Of a stretch of DNA of 64,000 nucleotides, positions 36,366 to 48,552 are shown in pieces. The notes below the pieces were generated by a model. The model saw only the letters and a program-made list of their open reading frames with translations, did no database searches and was not told the DNA's origin. Source of the stretch: Imbricaverruca yamaguchii (Eukaryota > Arthropoda > Thecostraca > Neoverrucidae); assembly GCA_034440575.1 (NCBI GenBank), contig JAOTOL010001605.1, positions 1,836,001 to 1,900,000 on the forward strand. Direction: 5' to 3'. The position numbers and the translations under genes are program-made. Each line of letters opens with the position of its first letter. The stretch's first letter is position 1.

Positions 36366-37560
36366 GTTTTCCAGCGCATGATCGTCAGATATAGGACAGG
36401 AGACCTCTCAGTTTTCTGTCATAGTTCCGTGACGCTGCTCTCCACCTTACCACTGCGCAGGGCGAACTCGATGTTCTGGAGCCCCAGGTACAACAAGTGA
36501 TGCCTGCTGACTGTCAGCGGCCCTCCCTTGCAACCCAGCAATCCACGACCTTGTGCCGGGGAAGACGCTGGTGCACCGGCAGGTCATTCAGCCGGGCACC
36601 AGCGGCTACAGGAGCGGCCAGTCAGGCAGCCGGGCACCTGCGGCTACAGGAGCGGCCAGTCAGGCAGGTGCACACAGGAGCGCAGTGAACAGCAGCACTC
36701 TCTGAAACTTCCAGACCAGTTTGTCGTCTAGTTCCAGCTGATGGCTGAACATCAGCGGCTTGGTGTAGTTTATGACGTGACACTTAGCATAATGGACTTA
36801 CTGATTATGGCCATCAGCAGAGGTGGATGCTGAAGATCTGTGGCCCAAATAAGTTTATGAATAACCTAAGAGCTTAGTGGAACACACATACGGCTACCTA
36901 AAGGTGAACACAAATTGAAATAATCTGAATAATTTAACAAAGAAATGTTGTGTTTTACGTCATCAATTATACGAAGCCGCTGATGTTCAGCCACCAGCTG
37001 GAACTAGACGACAGGCTGGTCCGCAAGTTTTAGAGAGTGCTGTTGTTCACTGCGCTCCTGTGTGTACCTGGCTGACTGGTCGCTCCTGTGGCCGCTGGTG
37101 CCCGGGTGAATGACCTACTGCTGCACCGTTGTCTTCCCCGGCACAAGGTCGTGGGTTGCGAGGTCGCAAGGGAGGGCCGTTGAAAGTGATCAGGCATCAC
37201 CTGCAGTGCCTGGGGCTACAGAACATCGATTTCGCCTTGCGCAGTGATAAAGTGGAGGGCAGTGTCACTGCACAGGTGGCGGAGAAACTGAGAGGTCTGG
37301 CTGTTTCCGACGATTGGAAGCCGGAAGACGTGGCAAACTATTTATGGATGGAACAGCGAGCCTTTCTGACCTGGTCGATGAGTCGCCGTGGTTCCTGTTC
37401 GAGGGCCTGTAGGTTTGTATACGTGGTGATCAGTGAGATTGTAGTGGAGAATACCGATATCTCAAGCACGTCATCATACACTTGAAGGTTACGAATGGCG
37501 TGACGGAGAGGATGACCAAACGTGACCAACGCTTTGAAAGCATCGTCACCAGGGACGAAA
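36100..37560. repeat. large inverted duplication, arms about 0.6-0.7 kb
   Basis: The left arm (about 36100-36785) and the reverse complement of the right arm (about 36948-37560) share long stretches: AGCCGCTGATGTTCAGCCA, TGGAACTAGACGACA, CGACCTTGTGCCGGGGAAGA, GGAGCGGCCAGTCAG, GAGGGCCTG and AAGCACGTCAT. The spacer is about 160 bp. Both arms derive from one protein-coding sequence, now broken in each (see the pseudogene entries). The left arm also carries a direct 38-bp duplication (36590-36665). No target-site duplication was found. Confidence 0.8.
37129..37560 (+). pseudogene. decayed copy of the same protein, right arm
   Basis: Plus-strand frame with LGLQNIDFALRSDKVEGS, LRGLAVSDDWKPEDVANY and LWMEQRAFLT. 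A shift then gives LVDESPWFLFEGL and, after a stop, a third stretch HLKVTNGVTERMTKRDQRF. The order of motifs matches the left arm read on the opposite strand. Several stops and shifts show it is not functional. Confidence 0.4.
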
Positions 37561-38839
37561 GCTGAACTGGAATCTGAACTGCAGGTGGTAGAGAGACAAA
37601 AAGAGGAAAGGTTGGCTACATCAATAAATCGTCACTCACGAAGACGGAGTAGGACTGATGGCGTATGAATCACCGATGAATAAGTGATCGCAAATCCCGA
37701 ATGATTGCACAGAGCATCACTTTTCGTGCTGTAGCGTAGCTGCATATAGAATCATCGGGGTTTCTAACTAAATCTCCTTTCTACAATGTATTTTGTCGAT
37801 GACATCAGAACATACGTTTCCCGTGTAGGAATCAGGCTTTGTCACAGGTACTGAAACAGTCACAGGCTTTGTTTCAGTACTGTTGTGACAAGGCCAACGT
37901 CCAATTAATCGCTCAAGGCAATCTCAAGGACTCGCTTCGCCTCTGCGTGTGGGCGGAGTTTCGCTGTGTCTCCGCCTCGCCGTATTTGATGTGGTGGCGA
38001 ACCGTCCGTCTGGGAGGGCAGGGCCAACTGCGACAACATTCCACGTGACTCGACATACACGGCGCCCGTCACCGGGAAGGCGCACGTGGCTGGCGGTGAT
38101 TGGTCCGTGTGGTGCGACCAATCACCGGCAGGCTTTGGCGGCGTCTGACGGCGAAACGTAGCCGTCGCTGATTGGTTCGTCCTGGTGTAATAACTGCCAT
38201 CCGCGGGTTAATTAGTAAGTTATTCGGGCTTGAGGCCACTTCGACCACAGAGTTCATCATTTCGCGCCCACCGCCAGCACCGGTGCAGGTTCATGTGGTG
38301 TGTCTGAGGTGTATTCTTCAATGCTAGTCAACACGCTGCCTGGCTCATACCTGCGCCACGCACAGGTCACGGGGTCATCCCAAGTCACGGGGATGCTGAC
38401 ACGGCTGCACTGACACCGGATGACATGACACACAGAAGAGCGACTATAAAAATTTGGACTATTTTCAGGGTGCACCATTTTCCCCGTGGGGCACCACTGG
38501 TTTTGAAAGTTTTAAGGGGTGTCTTTGGATTTGTGTCTTTTGTTCTCAGAGGGCGCCTTCGGCTGAAAACGTCAATGGTGTGAGGGCGCACTCAAGCCGC
38601 AGGCGGAGGGGGCGCCGCCGAAAAGTGTGTGTGAGGGGAGATAGTCGTCCCCGCAACGTCCGCCAACTACGGCCAAACGTGGCCACACTCGAACACCTGC
38701 CGCGACATCACACCTAACTCTACTGACATCATAATTACATCTACTGATGTCGCCACACTTGTCTATGCCGGTGCCACCGCGTGTGCACACCTCCACAGGT
38801 GGGGATAAATGCTTGCTCTGGGATATTGGGGTATCGTTT

Positions 38840-39188
38840 AATACAACGAAGAATGGCTCTCAAGTGCTCCTGGGTTTTAGACATTGCGTAAGACGAAATG
38901 TACGACGCTCAATATACCAGGAGGTGCTGAGTTTACATCAAAAGTAACGTTAGGGATTATGCTATTCTACTCCACGTGTCGACCAGGGGCCATCGTCAGG
39001 AGTTGCGCCTGGCCGATACGTTGAGTAATGTCAGGCTGTTCGAAACTCCATGTTTCGACCAGGGGCCATTGTCAGGAGTTGCCCCTGGCCGAAACGTTGA
39101 GTAATATAGCATAATCCCTAACGTTACTTTTGATGTAAACTCAGCACCTCCTGGTATATTGAGGGTCATACATTTCGTCTCACGCAAT
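38840..39188. mobile_element. short foldback/MITE-like element with 95-bp inverted repeats
   Basis: 38883-38977 and the reverse complement of 39094-39188 are about 95 percent alike (ATTGCGT-AGACGAAATGTA, CAATATACCAGGAGGTGC, ATCAAAAGTAACGTTAGGG). The centre holds two direct copies of ACCAGGGGCCAT-GTCAGGAG / TTGC-CCTGGCCGA (38982, 39057), each itself palindromic (CCAGGGGC / GCCCCTGG). 38840-38882 also matches the single-arm copy at 5744-5786, so the true left end lies near 38840. Non-coding. Confidence 0.8.
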
Positions 39189-39439
39189 ATTGGAGTATCA
39201 CCATGTTTGTATACATCCACTAGTTTGACACGCATAACTGTTTGCCAGTGATTTGCAGCCTCTCCAGCAACCGTATGCGAGAGCACCCCTGATCGATTTG
39301 TGGTCCTCCACTAATTCACATACACCTGGTGACATTTGCTGACACTTATACCTCCTGACACACCAACACCTGTACCGAACACTTTTACGCCTGGGTCGGC
39401 TTGCGCCTCGACAACTGTTAGCTGTGCCGTGGTCACCAC

Positions 39440-39920
39440 ACGCTCACCACCACACAGCACCACACAACACCACACAATACCACATGTACCATGCTCTCAT
39501 AACCACACCACACCACACCATACCGCATGCACCATGCTCTCATCACCACACCACACAACACCACACCATAGCGCACCACACACATCACACCACACCACAC
39601 CACATCACACCACACCACACCACACCACACCACACCACACCACACCACACCACACCACACCACACCACACCACACCACACCACACCACACCACACCACAC
39701 CACACCACACCACACCACACCACACCACACCACACCACACCACACCACACCACACCACACCACACCACACCACACCACACCACACCACACCACACCACAC
39801 CACACCACACCACACCACACCACACCACACCACACCACACCACACCACACCACACCACACCACACCACACCACACCACACCACACCACACCACACCACAC
39901 CACACCACACCACACCACAC
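39440..39920. repeat. (CCACA)n pentanucleotide satellite
   Basis: Irregular ACCACACAACACC copies from 39440, then an uninterrupted run of about 63 copies (39604-39920). Strand asymmetry is complete: one strand has no G. Confidence 0.97.
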
Positions 39921-41433
39921 GCATCACGCGCTCACCACCACGCCAAACAACATCGTACAATACTCTGGCCCTGGTGGCTCATAGTTGCACTGATCTTTTT
40001 GTCTTCTTATCACGCGTTTTTTGCGCCATTCTGACGTCATGACAGTGACGCTTGCTCGGCTGCGGCCACGAATCTACCCGCACCCGCTCGCACCACCCGG
40101 CAACAACGACACGCCGGTCAGGCCTGCATACTCACTGCTCCCCTTTCGTGGCTACGGATACTCGGACAGACAGGCGGAGGACAAACTCGTGCCCCCGACA
40201 TGGCGCGTGACATTTGCGTGCCCGCATGGCCCGAGAACGTGCGCCTGCCGAGTAGGCCGGCAGCTGCGCCTGGCATCGTTACAGTCACGGCGGCGCTGCC
40301 GATCTGTCGCGAGCTGTCCGCGCACGGTGTGTTGTGCTGCCGAAGTACCGTCTGTTCACATCAGCGGAGAGATGGGTTCGTCGGCGTCGCCCAGTTAATG
40401 GCAGGTGCTGCGACTGTCACGGTTACATCTCAGGCAAGAGCCATGTTTAGTGTCTACCTGAGGAACGATTTTGGCATAGATGTTCGTCTGGCTGTGTATG
40501 CCAATTCTCACTTACACGTGAGGTCGCAACGTCCGAGAACCAGGCTCCGGGTTGTTAAAAGCTATATCGGGAGATAAGCTATAACTGAGATATCTGGGTA
40601 TAAGCCGTGTCGTATGTGGCCATGATGTGTTTGTGGTTGAAGGAGCGATAGCGTGCAATTTATGCTATGGTTCAGGGCCTGCTTTAGTATATTGACTCTG
40701 AAGGGATTCCTCAGTGAATCGCAAACGTCTTCATCTTGCAAGAGCAATTTCGCTGATTCTCACAAAATTCGCCATTTTCGTGCAGATTGTGTCGCCGTCA
40801 TCTTCCTAGTTGAAATGTCTTTAAATATGCCCCGATCAAGTTCAGACCTCACTCCTCTGTAGCTTAAATTGGACGTATCATCCCAGTGCTGCGTCAAATG
40901 CCGAAATATTTGTGGTTTAACACATAGTTGTGACCAACAGGTCATGCATGTTATCGGTAATATGGGCATTTGGTACGCGATAGAGTACATTTTTATAATA
41001 TCTTGTAACAATGGCAACCATAGTTTCTGAGATAAAAAAATCAGACAAATTCTGATTCCATCAACTACGACTAGCGGTAGTGTGATTTATCCTTCAGAAA
41101 CGGCTCCAGGGAAAACCCACGTGGCCCTTGTGCTCCGACCCTTTCAAACCGAGGTCAAAGTGCTTCCTCCCCAAGTGTTTTCAGACTGGAATATGAAACC
41201 ATATGCATTAACTCCATATACCATCGCAATGGGGCTATTCAGTCAGTGCCCTCTCTTCTCCTCGGTACCTGCAACAAGCTTGACACAGCTCCCATCAATG
41301 GTGCGCACACACCTGACACTGGTACGCTATGGCTGTGCATTCGCATAATTATCGCCGTGCGCTCTGCGGCGTTGATTAACGGTGCTCGTCTCTAAGCCGA
41401 GCCAACTAAGCCGCCGCCGGCCCGATTGCCCAG

Positions 41434-41641
41434 GAGCTGGGCCGCATGGAGCTGCTGCTGGACACCAGCCAGATCCTGTGGCCGGGCGGCAGCAACGTCA
41501 AGCCGGACGGCGTCAAGATCCCCACCCACCTGCGGGTGCTGACGCTACAGGAGCCGCCGTTCGTCTACGGCCGCCGGCTGGAGGCGGGCCAGCGCTGCAG
41601 CGACGTCGAGACGCGCTGTCCGAGCCCCAGCGACACCGGAG
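41434..41641 (+). CDS. Nmdar1: GluN1 exon E, linker and start of glycine-binding S1
   Basis: Acceptor GATTGCCCAG ends at 41433; donor GGAG|GTGGGT begins at 41642. It has 69 codons plus 1 nt (phase 1). It starts ELGRMELLLDTSQILWPGG, then KIPTHLRVLTLQEPPFVYG, then a Cys-rich segment with CSDVETRC. The WPGG turn and the THL-V-T--E-PFVY strand begin the S1 ligand-binding lobe. The two cysteines are the first partners of the GluN1 loop-1 disulfides. Together with exon D it gives the same length as insect GluN1 between the KKH strand and WPGG, so no exon is missing. The last codons (Pro-Ser-Asp-Thr-Gly) lie in the first partial unit of a 60-bp tandem repeat that continues into the intron. Read-through in frame would meet TGA within seven codons. 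Confidence 0.95.
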
Positions 41642-41866
41642 GTGGGTGCTGGCCCTGATCCAGCGACACCGCCGGAGGTCCCAGGCCCAGCGACGCCGGA
41701 GGTGGGTGCTGGCCCTGATTCAGCGACACCGCCGGAGGTCCCAGGCCCAGCGACACCGGAGGTGGGTGCTGGCCCTGATCCAGCGACACCGCCGGAGGTC
41801 CCAGGCCCAGCGACACCGGAGGTTGGTCCTGCCCCTGACCCAGCGACACCGGAGGTGGGTGCTGTC
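41626..41866. repeat. 60-bp minisatellite overlapping the exon E splice donor
   Basis: Three full 60-bp copies (41641-41820) of a unit with GGTGGGTGCTGGCCCTGATC, GCCGGAGGTCCCAGG and CCCAGCGACACCGGA, then a shortened copy to about 41866. The partial first unit, CCCCAGCGACACCGGAG, is the end of exon E, so the donor context GACACCGGAG|GTGGGT is present again at 41854, and nearly again at 41702 (GACGCC), 41762 and 41822 (GGTTGGT). The unit also opens a Pro/Ala/Thr frame (41642-41926), judged an artefact. Confidence 0.92.
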
Positions 41867-42810
41867 GCGGGCACAGCAATACTGGATGCATCTGTTTCTT
41901 CAGACACGGCAACACCAGATGGCTGATTGCTTCTGGCATGTCGGAACGAGTCTATTCATCATCGGTGATCACAGTCATCAGAACCCGAGAAATCCCAAAG
42001 CACCCGAGCACTTAGTGCCCCGAACGCCAAATTCCCGACGGCCTCAGGACCGCCAACGCGGTAGTAACAGCATCCGCTGGAGGAATTCGAAACTCCAGTA
42101 TCCAAAATCCTCAGTGATTGAAAATTAAATGCGTCAGTGATTTGAAGCATGGCGTGAACTTTCAAGCCTCAATGATTTTCATAAAGCTCTGAATGCTTCA
42201 AATATCCCAAGCTTCAAAGTTTCGAATGCTTCAAAGCCCCAAAATGAACTAGTAATGCCTGTACGAAGACAGATGACCCTGGAACCTATCACAATTCCGA
42301 CTGAGCCTTAAGTGTTGGCCAAAGCGTGCGACGCTAAGAAATGGCTTCCCAAAGTCAACATTTCTGAGAAAAGAACCCGACATTTTCCGTCTCAAAATTA
42401 TCTTAAAATTCAAATGATTCCCGTTCGCGTTAATGCACTGCTTAGCTTGTACCTTGTAGAGAGAGTCCTTAATAACAACCTCCCGAGACGGAATGTCATA
42501 ATCATACGCGTGAGGGAGCGGGTTAATATATGCATAACCGATGGTGTCCTTTGGGATTGCAAGGACGCCTGAAGTGAGATTGGACTTGAAACCCATGGCT
42601 CATCTTGTCTTGTGAAATGTGTCCAACTAGGTGTGGCCACGGTGTTCCGGGTTCTTCGACTTGCGCACGATGTACTTCCCCATGGAATGATTTGATTTAC
42701 GTGTTTGTGAGAAATGAAATATTTTCACCGATAGCTGCATTCTATCGTGCGCTAATGCATTTAACGAGCGTCGTCTTATCTGTGTGTGTATGTGTGTCCG
42801 CTATCTGCAG
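41867..42810 (+). other. GluN1 intron E-F remainder
   Basis: AT-rich intron with no supported feature beyond a loose TCAAAG-CT-CAATG patch (42145-42245). Confidence 0.6.
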
Positions 42811-42948
42811 AGATGCTCGCGTTCTGCTGCCGGGGGTACTGTATCGATCTACTGAACAAGCTGTCTGAGAAGGTCAACTTCACGTTCGATTTGTTCCTCT
42901 TTCCCGATGACGAGGGCTTCGGCTCGTTCGAGTTACGGAACACGACAG
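42811..42948 (+). CDS. Nmdar1: GluN1 exon F, glycine-binding S1
   Basis: Acceptor GCTATCTGCAG ends at 42810; donor ACAG|GTCAGT begins at 42949. Leading AG completes Glu with exon E; then 45 codons and 1 nt. Encodes [34 protein letters not shown] and ends LRNTT. The [10 protein letters not shown] block is diagnostic for GluN1; its CC pair closes the two loop-1 disulfides with the cysteines of exon E. Sequons NFT and NTT. A CT-rich 12-bp tandem array starts about 70 bp after the donor. The product acts in the extracellular ligand-binding domain. Confidence 0.96.
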
Positions 42949-43009
42949 GTCAGTCCGCACGGGTGGTGGAAACACGCGATCACGCACGCTGCGCTGGCGC
43001 CTCTGGTGG

Positions 43010-43290
43010 CTGTCCTTTCGCCACCCCTTATGCCGCTCCTTGTGCCACTCCTTGTGCCTCCTGTTGTGCCGCCCCTTGTACCACTTGTTTTACCACCTAT
43101 TGTGCCACCTCTGTGACACACCTTGTACCATCCATTGTGCCGCCCTCGTACCACCTGTTGTGCCACCTTTATGACACCCCTCATCCTACACCTTGTGCCG
43201 CCCCACATGCTGTCCCTTGAACCGTCCCTTATGCTGTCCCTTGTGCCGTCCCTTGAACCGTCCCTTATGCTGTCCCTTGTGCCGTCCCTA
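43010..43290. repeat. 12-bp repeat family with 36-bp higher-order unit
   Basis: Variants of CCCCTTGTGCC-AC from 43020; in 43206-43280 the order CCGTCCCTTATG, CTGTCCCTTGTG, CCGTCCCTTGAA repeats as a 36-bp block. Confidence 0.85.
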
Positions 43291-45274
43291 TCCGCCACCT
43301 CTGTCGCTTCCGTCGGGTCATGGTTTCGTCATATGTAGCCACAGGCTCCAGACGAAAGGTCGCACGCCGAGAGTGTGCTATTTCAACGTTGATTAAATGC
43401 TTCTCTTCAAATGTCGTCGTTTTCCAGATCCCAAGGAAGATAGTCTCCAGGTTATTCCTCTTGGGTCTACTATAGGGCCGTGACGCATGTGCATGGAAAC
43501 TAGCTGATGTGCGGATCTCTTCTAACATATGGACTATGGGGGTCTTGCCACATCCCACTCCTACCCCAACCCACTTATGAAGGCCCTTGTTCGCGGCAGG
43601 TGGAATCTTACGTTACTTAACCCGTCCCGTCTCGGGAGGTCTTCAACCGCCCCCTCAGGTTTTTCGCGGATAGCGGACGAACGGCGCTCGGCAGGGTGCC
43701 GAAATTTGGCATACCTTTTTCCACATCAATTTGGCATGATGTTCCAAAATTTTGAAGTCAGATCATCTACGGTCAACGAGTTAATCAAGTTCAAGTGAGG
43801 TCACCTCCACAAAAGTTCAACCAGTCGTCACGCTTTAACGAATACAGATATTTTAATGAAACTTTCAGCGTTTGCTTATCTTTAGGGATGCAACAAAACG
43901 TACGAGTGGATTTTTTCGTTTTTGACTACATATAAATTTTGCGTATTTGCCAAATTGCAGTTCAAATGAAGGATTCTGGCTAAAGTAAGCATTTGTATTA
44001 GGGAAAGTTGACTTCCAACAACGTTGCTCGGTCTACTCTACCCACTGGAAAAGGAAAATTAAAGAAAACTTGAAAACTAAAAATTTTGAAATAAAAAAAT
44101 AACATTTGTATTTTGGGGGGCCCAAAACAAATATAGCCCTGGTCGATTTCGCATTCCTTTTCTCACTCCAAATACAATTGTTTCTTCTTCACATACACCC
44201 AAAATGAATTCCCAGAGCCAAAAACATAATGTAAGTCGTGAAAAGTCATGAAAATCTAGCCCCCCTGGTGACGTCATTTTTGGCGGGAAGCTGTTTTGGT
44301 GGATGGACCCGGACCCTACTCGTCGAGCGTTTTCCGTTGACACCTCTTTCGTTTTCGTGCGATGCTTAGTTTGGATTTTAGAGGGGGGTTACTAACCGTC
44401 CCCCCCCCCTCCCCGAGACGGGGTGTGAGGATCTGACCGGAAAAACGGTGCGGGTTAAATATTACTGGGGAGGGGCGAACTCGGGAGCTCGAAAGGCTAT
44501 GATTCGGCACAATTAGAGCCAGCTGTAGCGGTCTCTCGGACTAATCTTGCCATGTGAGGTGGTCAAGACAAATCTTGTCTCGCTTATGTGAGTAGCGAAG
44601 GAGTTCACACGTTTCATCAGTCACAGCACGCTTAGACCCCAGGTTCATCTCCAAAAGTGCCCATCTGACAATATTGAACACTTTTGCCTTATGCGAGGTA
44701 TGATGTTTTTGTGTGCAGTCGGGTGTGTTCATGACCAGCAGAAGTCGCTTAAGTCTGCTTATGCGCATTTTAATAAATGACTTTTTTTGGCGTATGTACA
44801 GGGATATGCTTTGGCCACATATCGGCGTTCTGGAATGTGTGCAGGTGTGTCTTCCTGTGTATTTATGTCTGCGTGTTAATGCATTGGTCGTATTTGTGCC
44901 TTTGTGTGCGTGATTGCACGCATGCACGCACGCATGCCAATCTGCATCATTCCACGTCTGTTGGTGCAGATCCGCCGTGATACTGAGCGCGTGCAGTTGT
45001 GACGTACGCTTGATTATGTGCTAGATAGCATGCCTGGCGACGCTCAGCTGATATCCACGGTTACCATGACGACCGGTCGCTTACGCGGCGGTTCATACCA
45101 CTAACAGCGGCGTGCATCGCGTATGCATAATGGAACGGCCAGACTTCTGGACTATAATTAACGCGATGCTATTCTGGTATCGTTGCACTCTCCACTTCCT
45201 AGCTGAACAGCTACCCATGGTTCAGCTCTGGCGGACGCGTTGCTGTCTCTGTTCATGCGGCGGTGGGTCGGGGT

Positions 45275-45430
45275 CGGCCCCCGTGCCAGTCAGTAGGGAG
45301 CGGTGCCCCCCCCCCCGCCGTGAGACGGAAGCCCGTACTCGGCTGGTCGGGGTCGGCGCCGCCCGCAGCCCCCTCCCCCTGCCAGTGAGCAGGGAGCGGC
45401 GGCGCCCCCCCCCCCCGCCGTGAGACTCCG
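45275..45430. repeat. tandem duplication with two poly-C runs
   Basis: Two copies of a phrase CCAGT-AG-AGGGAGCGG, a run of 12-14 C, then GCCGTGAGAC (45286-45330 and 45379-45428), joined by a GC-rich linker. Confidence 0.85.
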
Positions 45431-45699
45431 CTGGTCGATGGCCGGCGCTGATGCGTGAAGGACTCCCGCTTTCACCTGGTTGGAGAGCTATTAGCCAGTA
45501 AAGAGCGCTGTAGCCGGACGTGTGCCGGATCTCTCGACTCTGGAAAAATCCACCCCGAACACGTAGAACTCTCCTCAGCTTGGCGATGGCTTGTGAAGAT
45601 TGTGTCAAAATCTAACGCGACCTATGCACTGCATTCTTGTCAACGTGGAATGGATCCCTACAAATGTGTAAAATTAATCGCGATAAAAAGAGCCAAAGC

Positions 45700-45945
45700 A
45701 AATCGAGTATCCATGGAGTGTAGCTACATCAGCGATCTATGCATCCATATGGTGTGACTACACCAGCAATGTGCGCATGCAACGGTAGGAACGACACCAG
45801 CAGATGCCCATATAGTGTAACTACATCTGTGAGCTGTGCATCTATGGAGTGTAACTACATCAGCGAGCTGTGCATCAAAAGAGTGTAACTACACCAGCGA
45901 GCTGTGCATCTATAGAGTGCAACTACACCAGCGAGCTGTGCATGG
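45700..45945. repeat. about 35-bp repeat, 6-7 copies
   Basis: Unit GAGTGTAACTACATCAGCG then AGCTGTGCATCTATA; the first three copies are diverged. Confidence 0.88.
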
Positions 45946-46969
45946 ACTACAGCTCTTGTGTCAGGCAGCCGTACTGCCGTAGAGCCGTACTGGAACGGTC
46001 AGGAGAGATGGGCCCTCGAGCACAGCCAGCGCGCTGTGGTCGCTCAGCGTCGCTTCAGCTGGTCTGAAGAGACGAACATGCTGTACGACCCGGTAAACCG
46101 CTCCTGTCCCATCGCCGGAGGGTGACCAAACCAGAGGTGCAAAAGAAGCCAACTCGCCGCCAGCGTAGCAGATATGACGACACGTGTGATCTCCAAATGT
46201 GCGAGATAGGCAAGGAGACAAAACGGTGGGCTGCACGAGGCGAATTCATGCTCCACGCGTCTCCCAGGATACGAGTGCCACGCTACCAGACTGGTAGTAG
46301 CTAATTGTGCACCAGTACGCCCCGCGGCAACAAATCATCAACTCTGCTACTGCGCCGTTTTAGCCGTCTGATGGAGTTGGACGAGATGGCGAGTGGCCGA
46401 TGTGACACGTGTGACAGCTCTTAAAATGTCACACAAAAAATATCCAAATTCGGACTAAATCAACAGACCACGCTTAGCTGCGGTGCGAGTGCCCACGTGC
46501 TCCTGATATGCGTTGAAAGAAAAGCACAAACGCAGTTACAAGTTTTCACTCCAGTGGGTTTTACCGGCTCCGGAGGATATGGTATGACAGGTATGAAAGC
46601 ACTTTTCCATGGATTGTGACAGTCTGACACGTTTTTGTTCCTCTGATGTCAACACAGATGATGGTGGAGTCACACTGGCCGATTGTAGGGATCATCATCA
46701 CGTCGGAATCCACCGCCAGAACTCGTACTAGCCAGGCGCCCAAACTTCCGACAGCGGCACATTGTGAACACTCCCTACATTAACACACCGCTGGAACACC
46801 CTACACCAACACACCATCGAAACATCTCACGTCGAGGTCTGGTTGCCGATCCAAACGAGGACTCACGCGATGGCCTCGCAGCTAGCGAGGCCGGGACGCA
46901 AGCCCATGCCCCCTACATCATTGCCACCGTTGTGTACGCTCACAAAATATCCGGCACTTCCACAGCCCC

Positions 46970-47020
46970 TGGGCGCTAAATGACCAACCATGGTCGATGC
47001 GCCCTAAAACCACAATCACA
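46970..47020 (+). mobile_element. ultra-short hairpin retroposon, copy 3
   Basis: A 51-bp insertion between CACTTCCACAGCCCC (46955-46969) and CACTTCCACATCCCC (47021-47035), a 14/15 target-site duplication. It consists of the hairpin GGGCGCTAAATGACCAACC / ATGGTCGATGCGCCC plus tail TAAAACCACAATCACA. Its 49-bp core (46971-47019) is identical to the reverse complement of 62832-62880. Confidence 0.85.
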
Positions 47021-47764
47021 CACTTCCACATCCCCAAGTACACCCTCAAGCACATCCACCCAGGCACGGCACCAAGACAACCCACGCCGGGGCACAGGCC
47101 CAACCACACAACAGTCCACTTCGACAACCCGCACGTCCTCGACGACACCCACAGCCCAGACTCTTCTCACTATGTCGCCGGCAAGTCCTCACCATCCACC
47201 ACAACATGGTTGCCCACAACCCGACACGCTAGCATGCACCTGCGCACCACACGTACACGCGCTGACATGCACCCGCATACCAAACACACACACACTCACG
47301 CCAATATGCACCTGCGTACCACAAACACACGACCCAACATGCACCAGCACCCCCAGCTCACCAGTGCATTTCCGCTCCCAAAGTGCCACCTCTGCCATGG
47401 CTCATACACAGACACCACCTCGGTCGCGTTCCACTTCTCTCTCCAAAGGCCATCACCCCCCCCCCCCCACGTCACCTCTCTCTTGCACCACAGAACTGCC
47501 ATGCCACACCTCCACCCTCGCTACACCCTAACAAACGCGGAACGGTCAAAGGCTCCCACATGCCAACCCACCATCTGCTCTTGAGAGGGATCCGCTGAGG
47601 AGGGGCGCAGCTGTGTGCCCGGTGTACTGCTAGGCGGATCCAGTCCTGCTCTAGTCTACGCTACGCTAAACATAGACGATTGCGCAAGCATCATATACCA
47701 ATGATTGTCACTTGTGTTGAGTTGCGAGCTGAAGCTACTCCTTAACAACTGTCACTCGGCACGA

Positions 47765-47838
47765 AACGGAGAGGGAGAGAGGGAGAGGGAGAGAGGGAGA
47801 GAGGGAGAGAGGGAGAGAGGGAGAGTGGGAGAGAGATA
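47765..47838. repeat. (GGGAGA)n simple repeat
   Basis: Purine-only tract of GGGAGA and GGGAGAGA units. Confidence 0.93.
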
Positions 47839-48344
47839 GCAGAGTCGACAAGTTCTCGAGTAATGTGGTTTGGAGGACGACTGCAGACAATTCTCCCCTG
47901 GGCAATTCTACCAGGCCCGGGCTATCAGCCGGGTATAAGGCGAATGTCGAAGCTTGACACTTCACTTTGGCTTGGCTTTTGCCTGGCGAGTTACTGCACA
48001 CTGAATACGCCGGCCGTGCTCGCCGCAGATTTTCCCGGCTTGAAGGTCGCTTTCAATCGAGGATTACCATGGGTTTTAGTGATGAAGCGCTTTATTTCTC
48101 GCGTTGGATCACAGGATATGCGGAGAGCATATGGTTGACGCTGCTTACATGTACCGCCGGCCTTCCTTGGTCAATCAAAACTGCAGCCACTGGAAAGGAA
48201 GACCGGAGTGTTGTTGGTCGTCTTAATAAAACGCATACGAGATGCAGTTAGTACCAAATGACGTACTATGTGGTTGCAAAAATATCATGCCGAGTGTCAT
48301 TTGCCATACTCTTTCGCACCCGTGGCCATCTGTGATATGTAAGT

Positions 48345-48552
<208 letters not shown>

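Larger units (their letters stand above)
25370..41433 (+). other. GluN1 intron D-E (16.1 kb), unassigned parts
   Basis: Holds most of the mobile elements of the window. Nothing further supported in 25370-26287, 26459-27885 (27480-27840 is GC-rich), 28031-28370, 30783-31416, 32990-34276, 34487-36099 (a GT tract at 34937-34966), 37561-38839, 39189-39439 and 39921-41433. A 262-codon minus frame at 33059-33847 has no recognisable domain. A weak match to the hairpin-family tail lies at 38200-38245. Confidence 0.5.

Noticed and set aside
41642..41926. In-frame coding extension of exon E as a Pro-rich insert
   Set aside because: The exon frame meets TGA seven codons after the donor; the Pro-rich frame is a different one, and exon F joins perfectly from 41641.
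46980..47598. 183-195 codon Thr/Pro/His-rich frames
   Set aside because: C- and A-rich low-complexity DNA beginning inside a retroposon; no domain.
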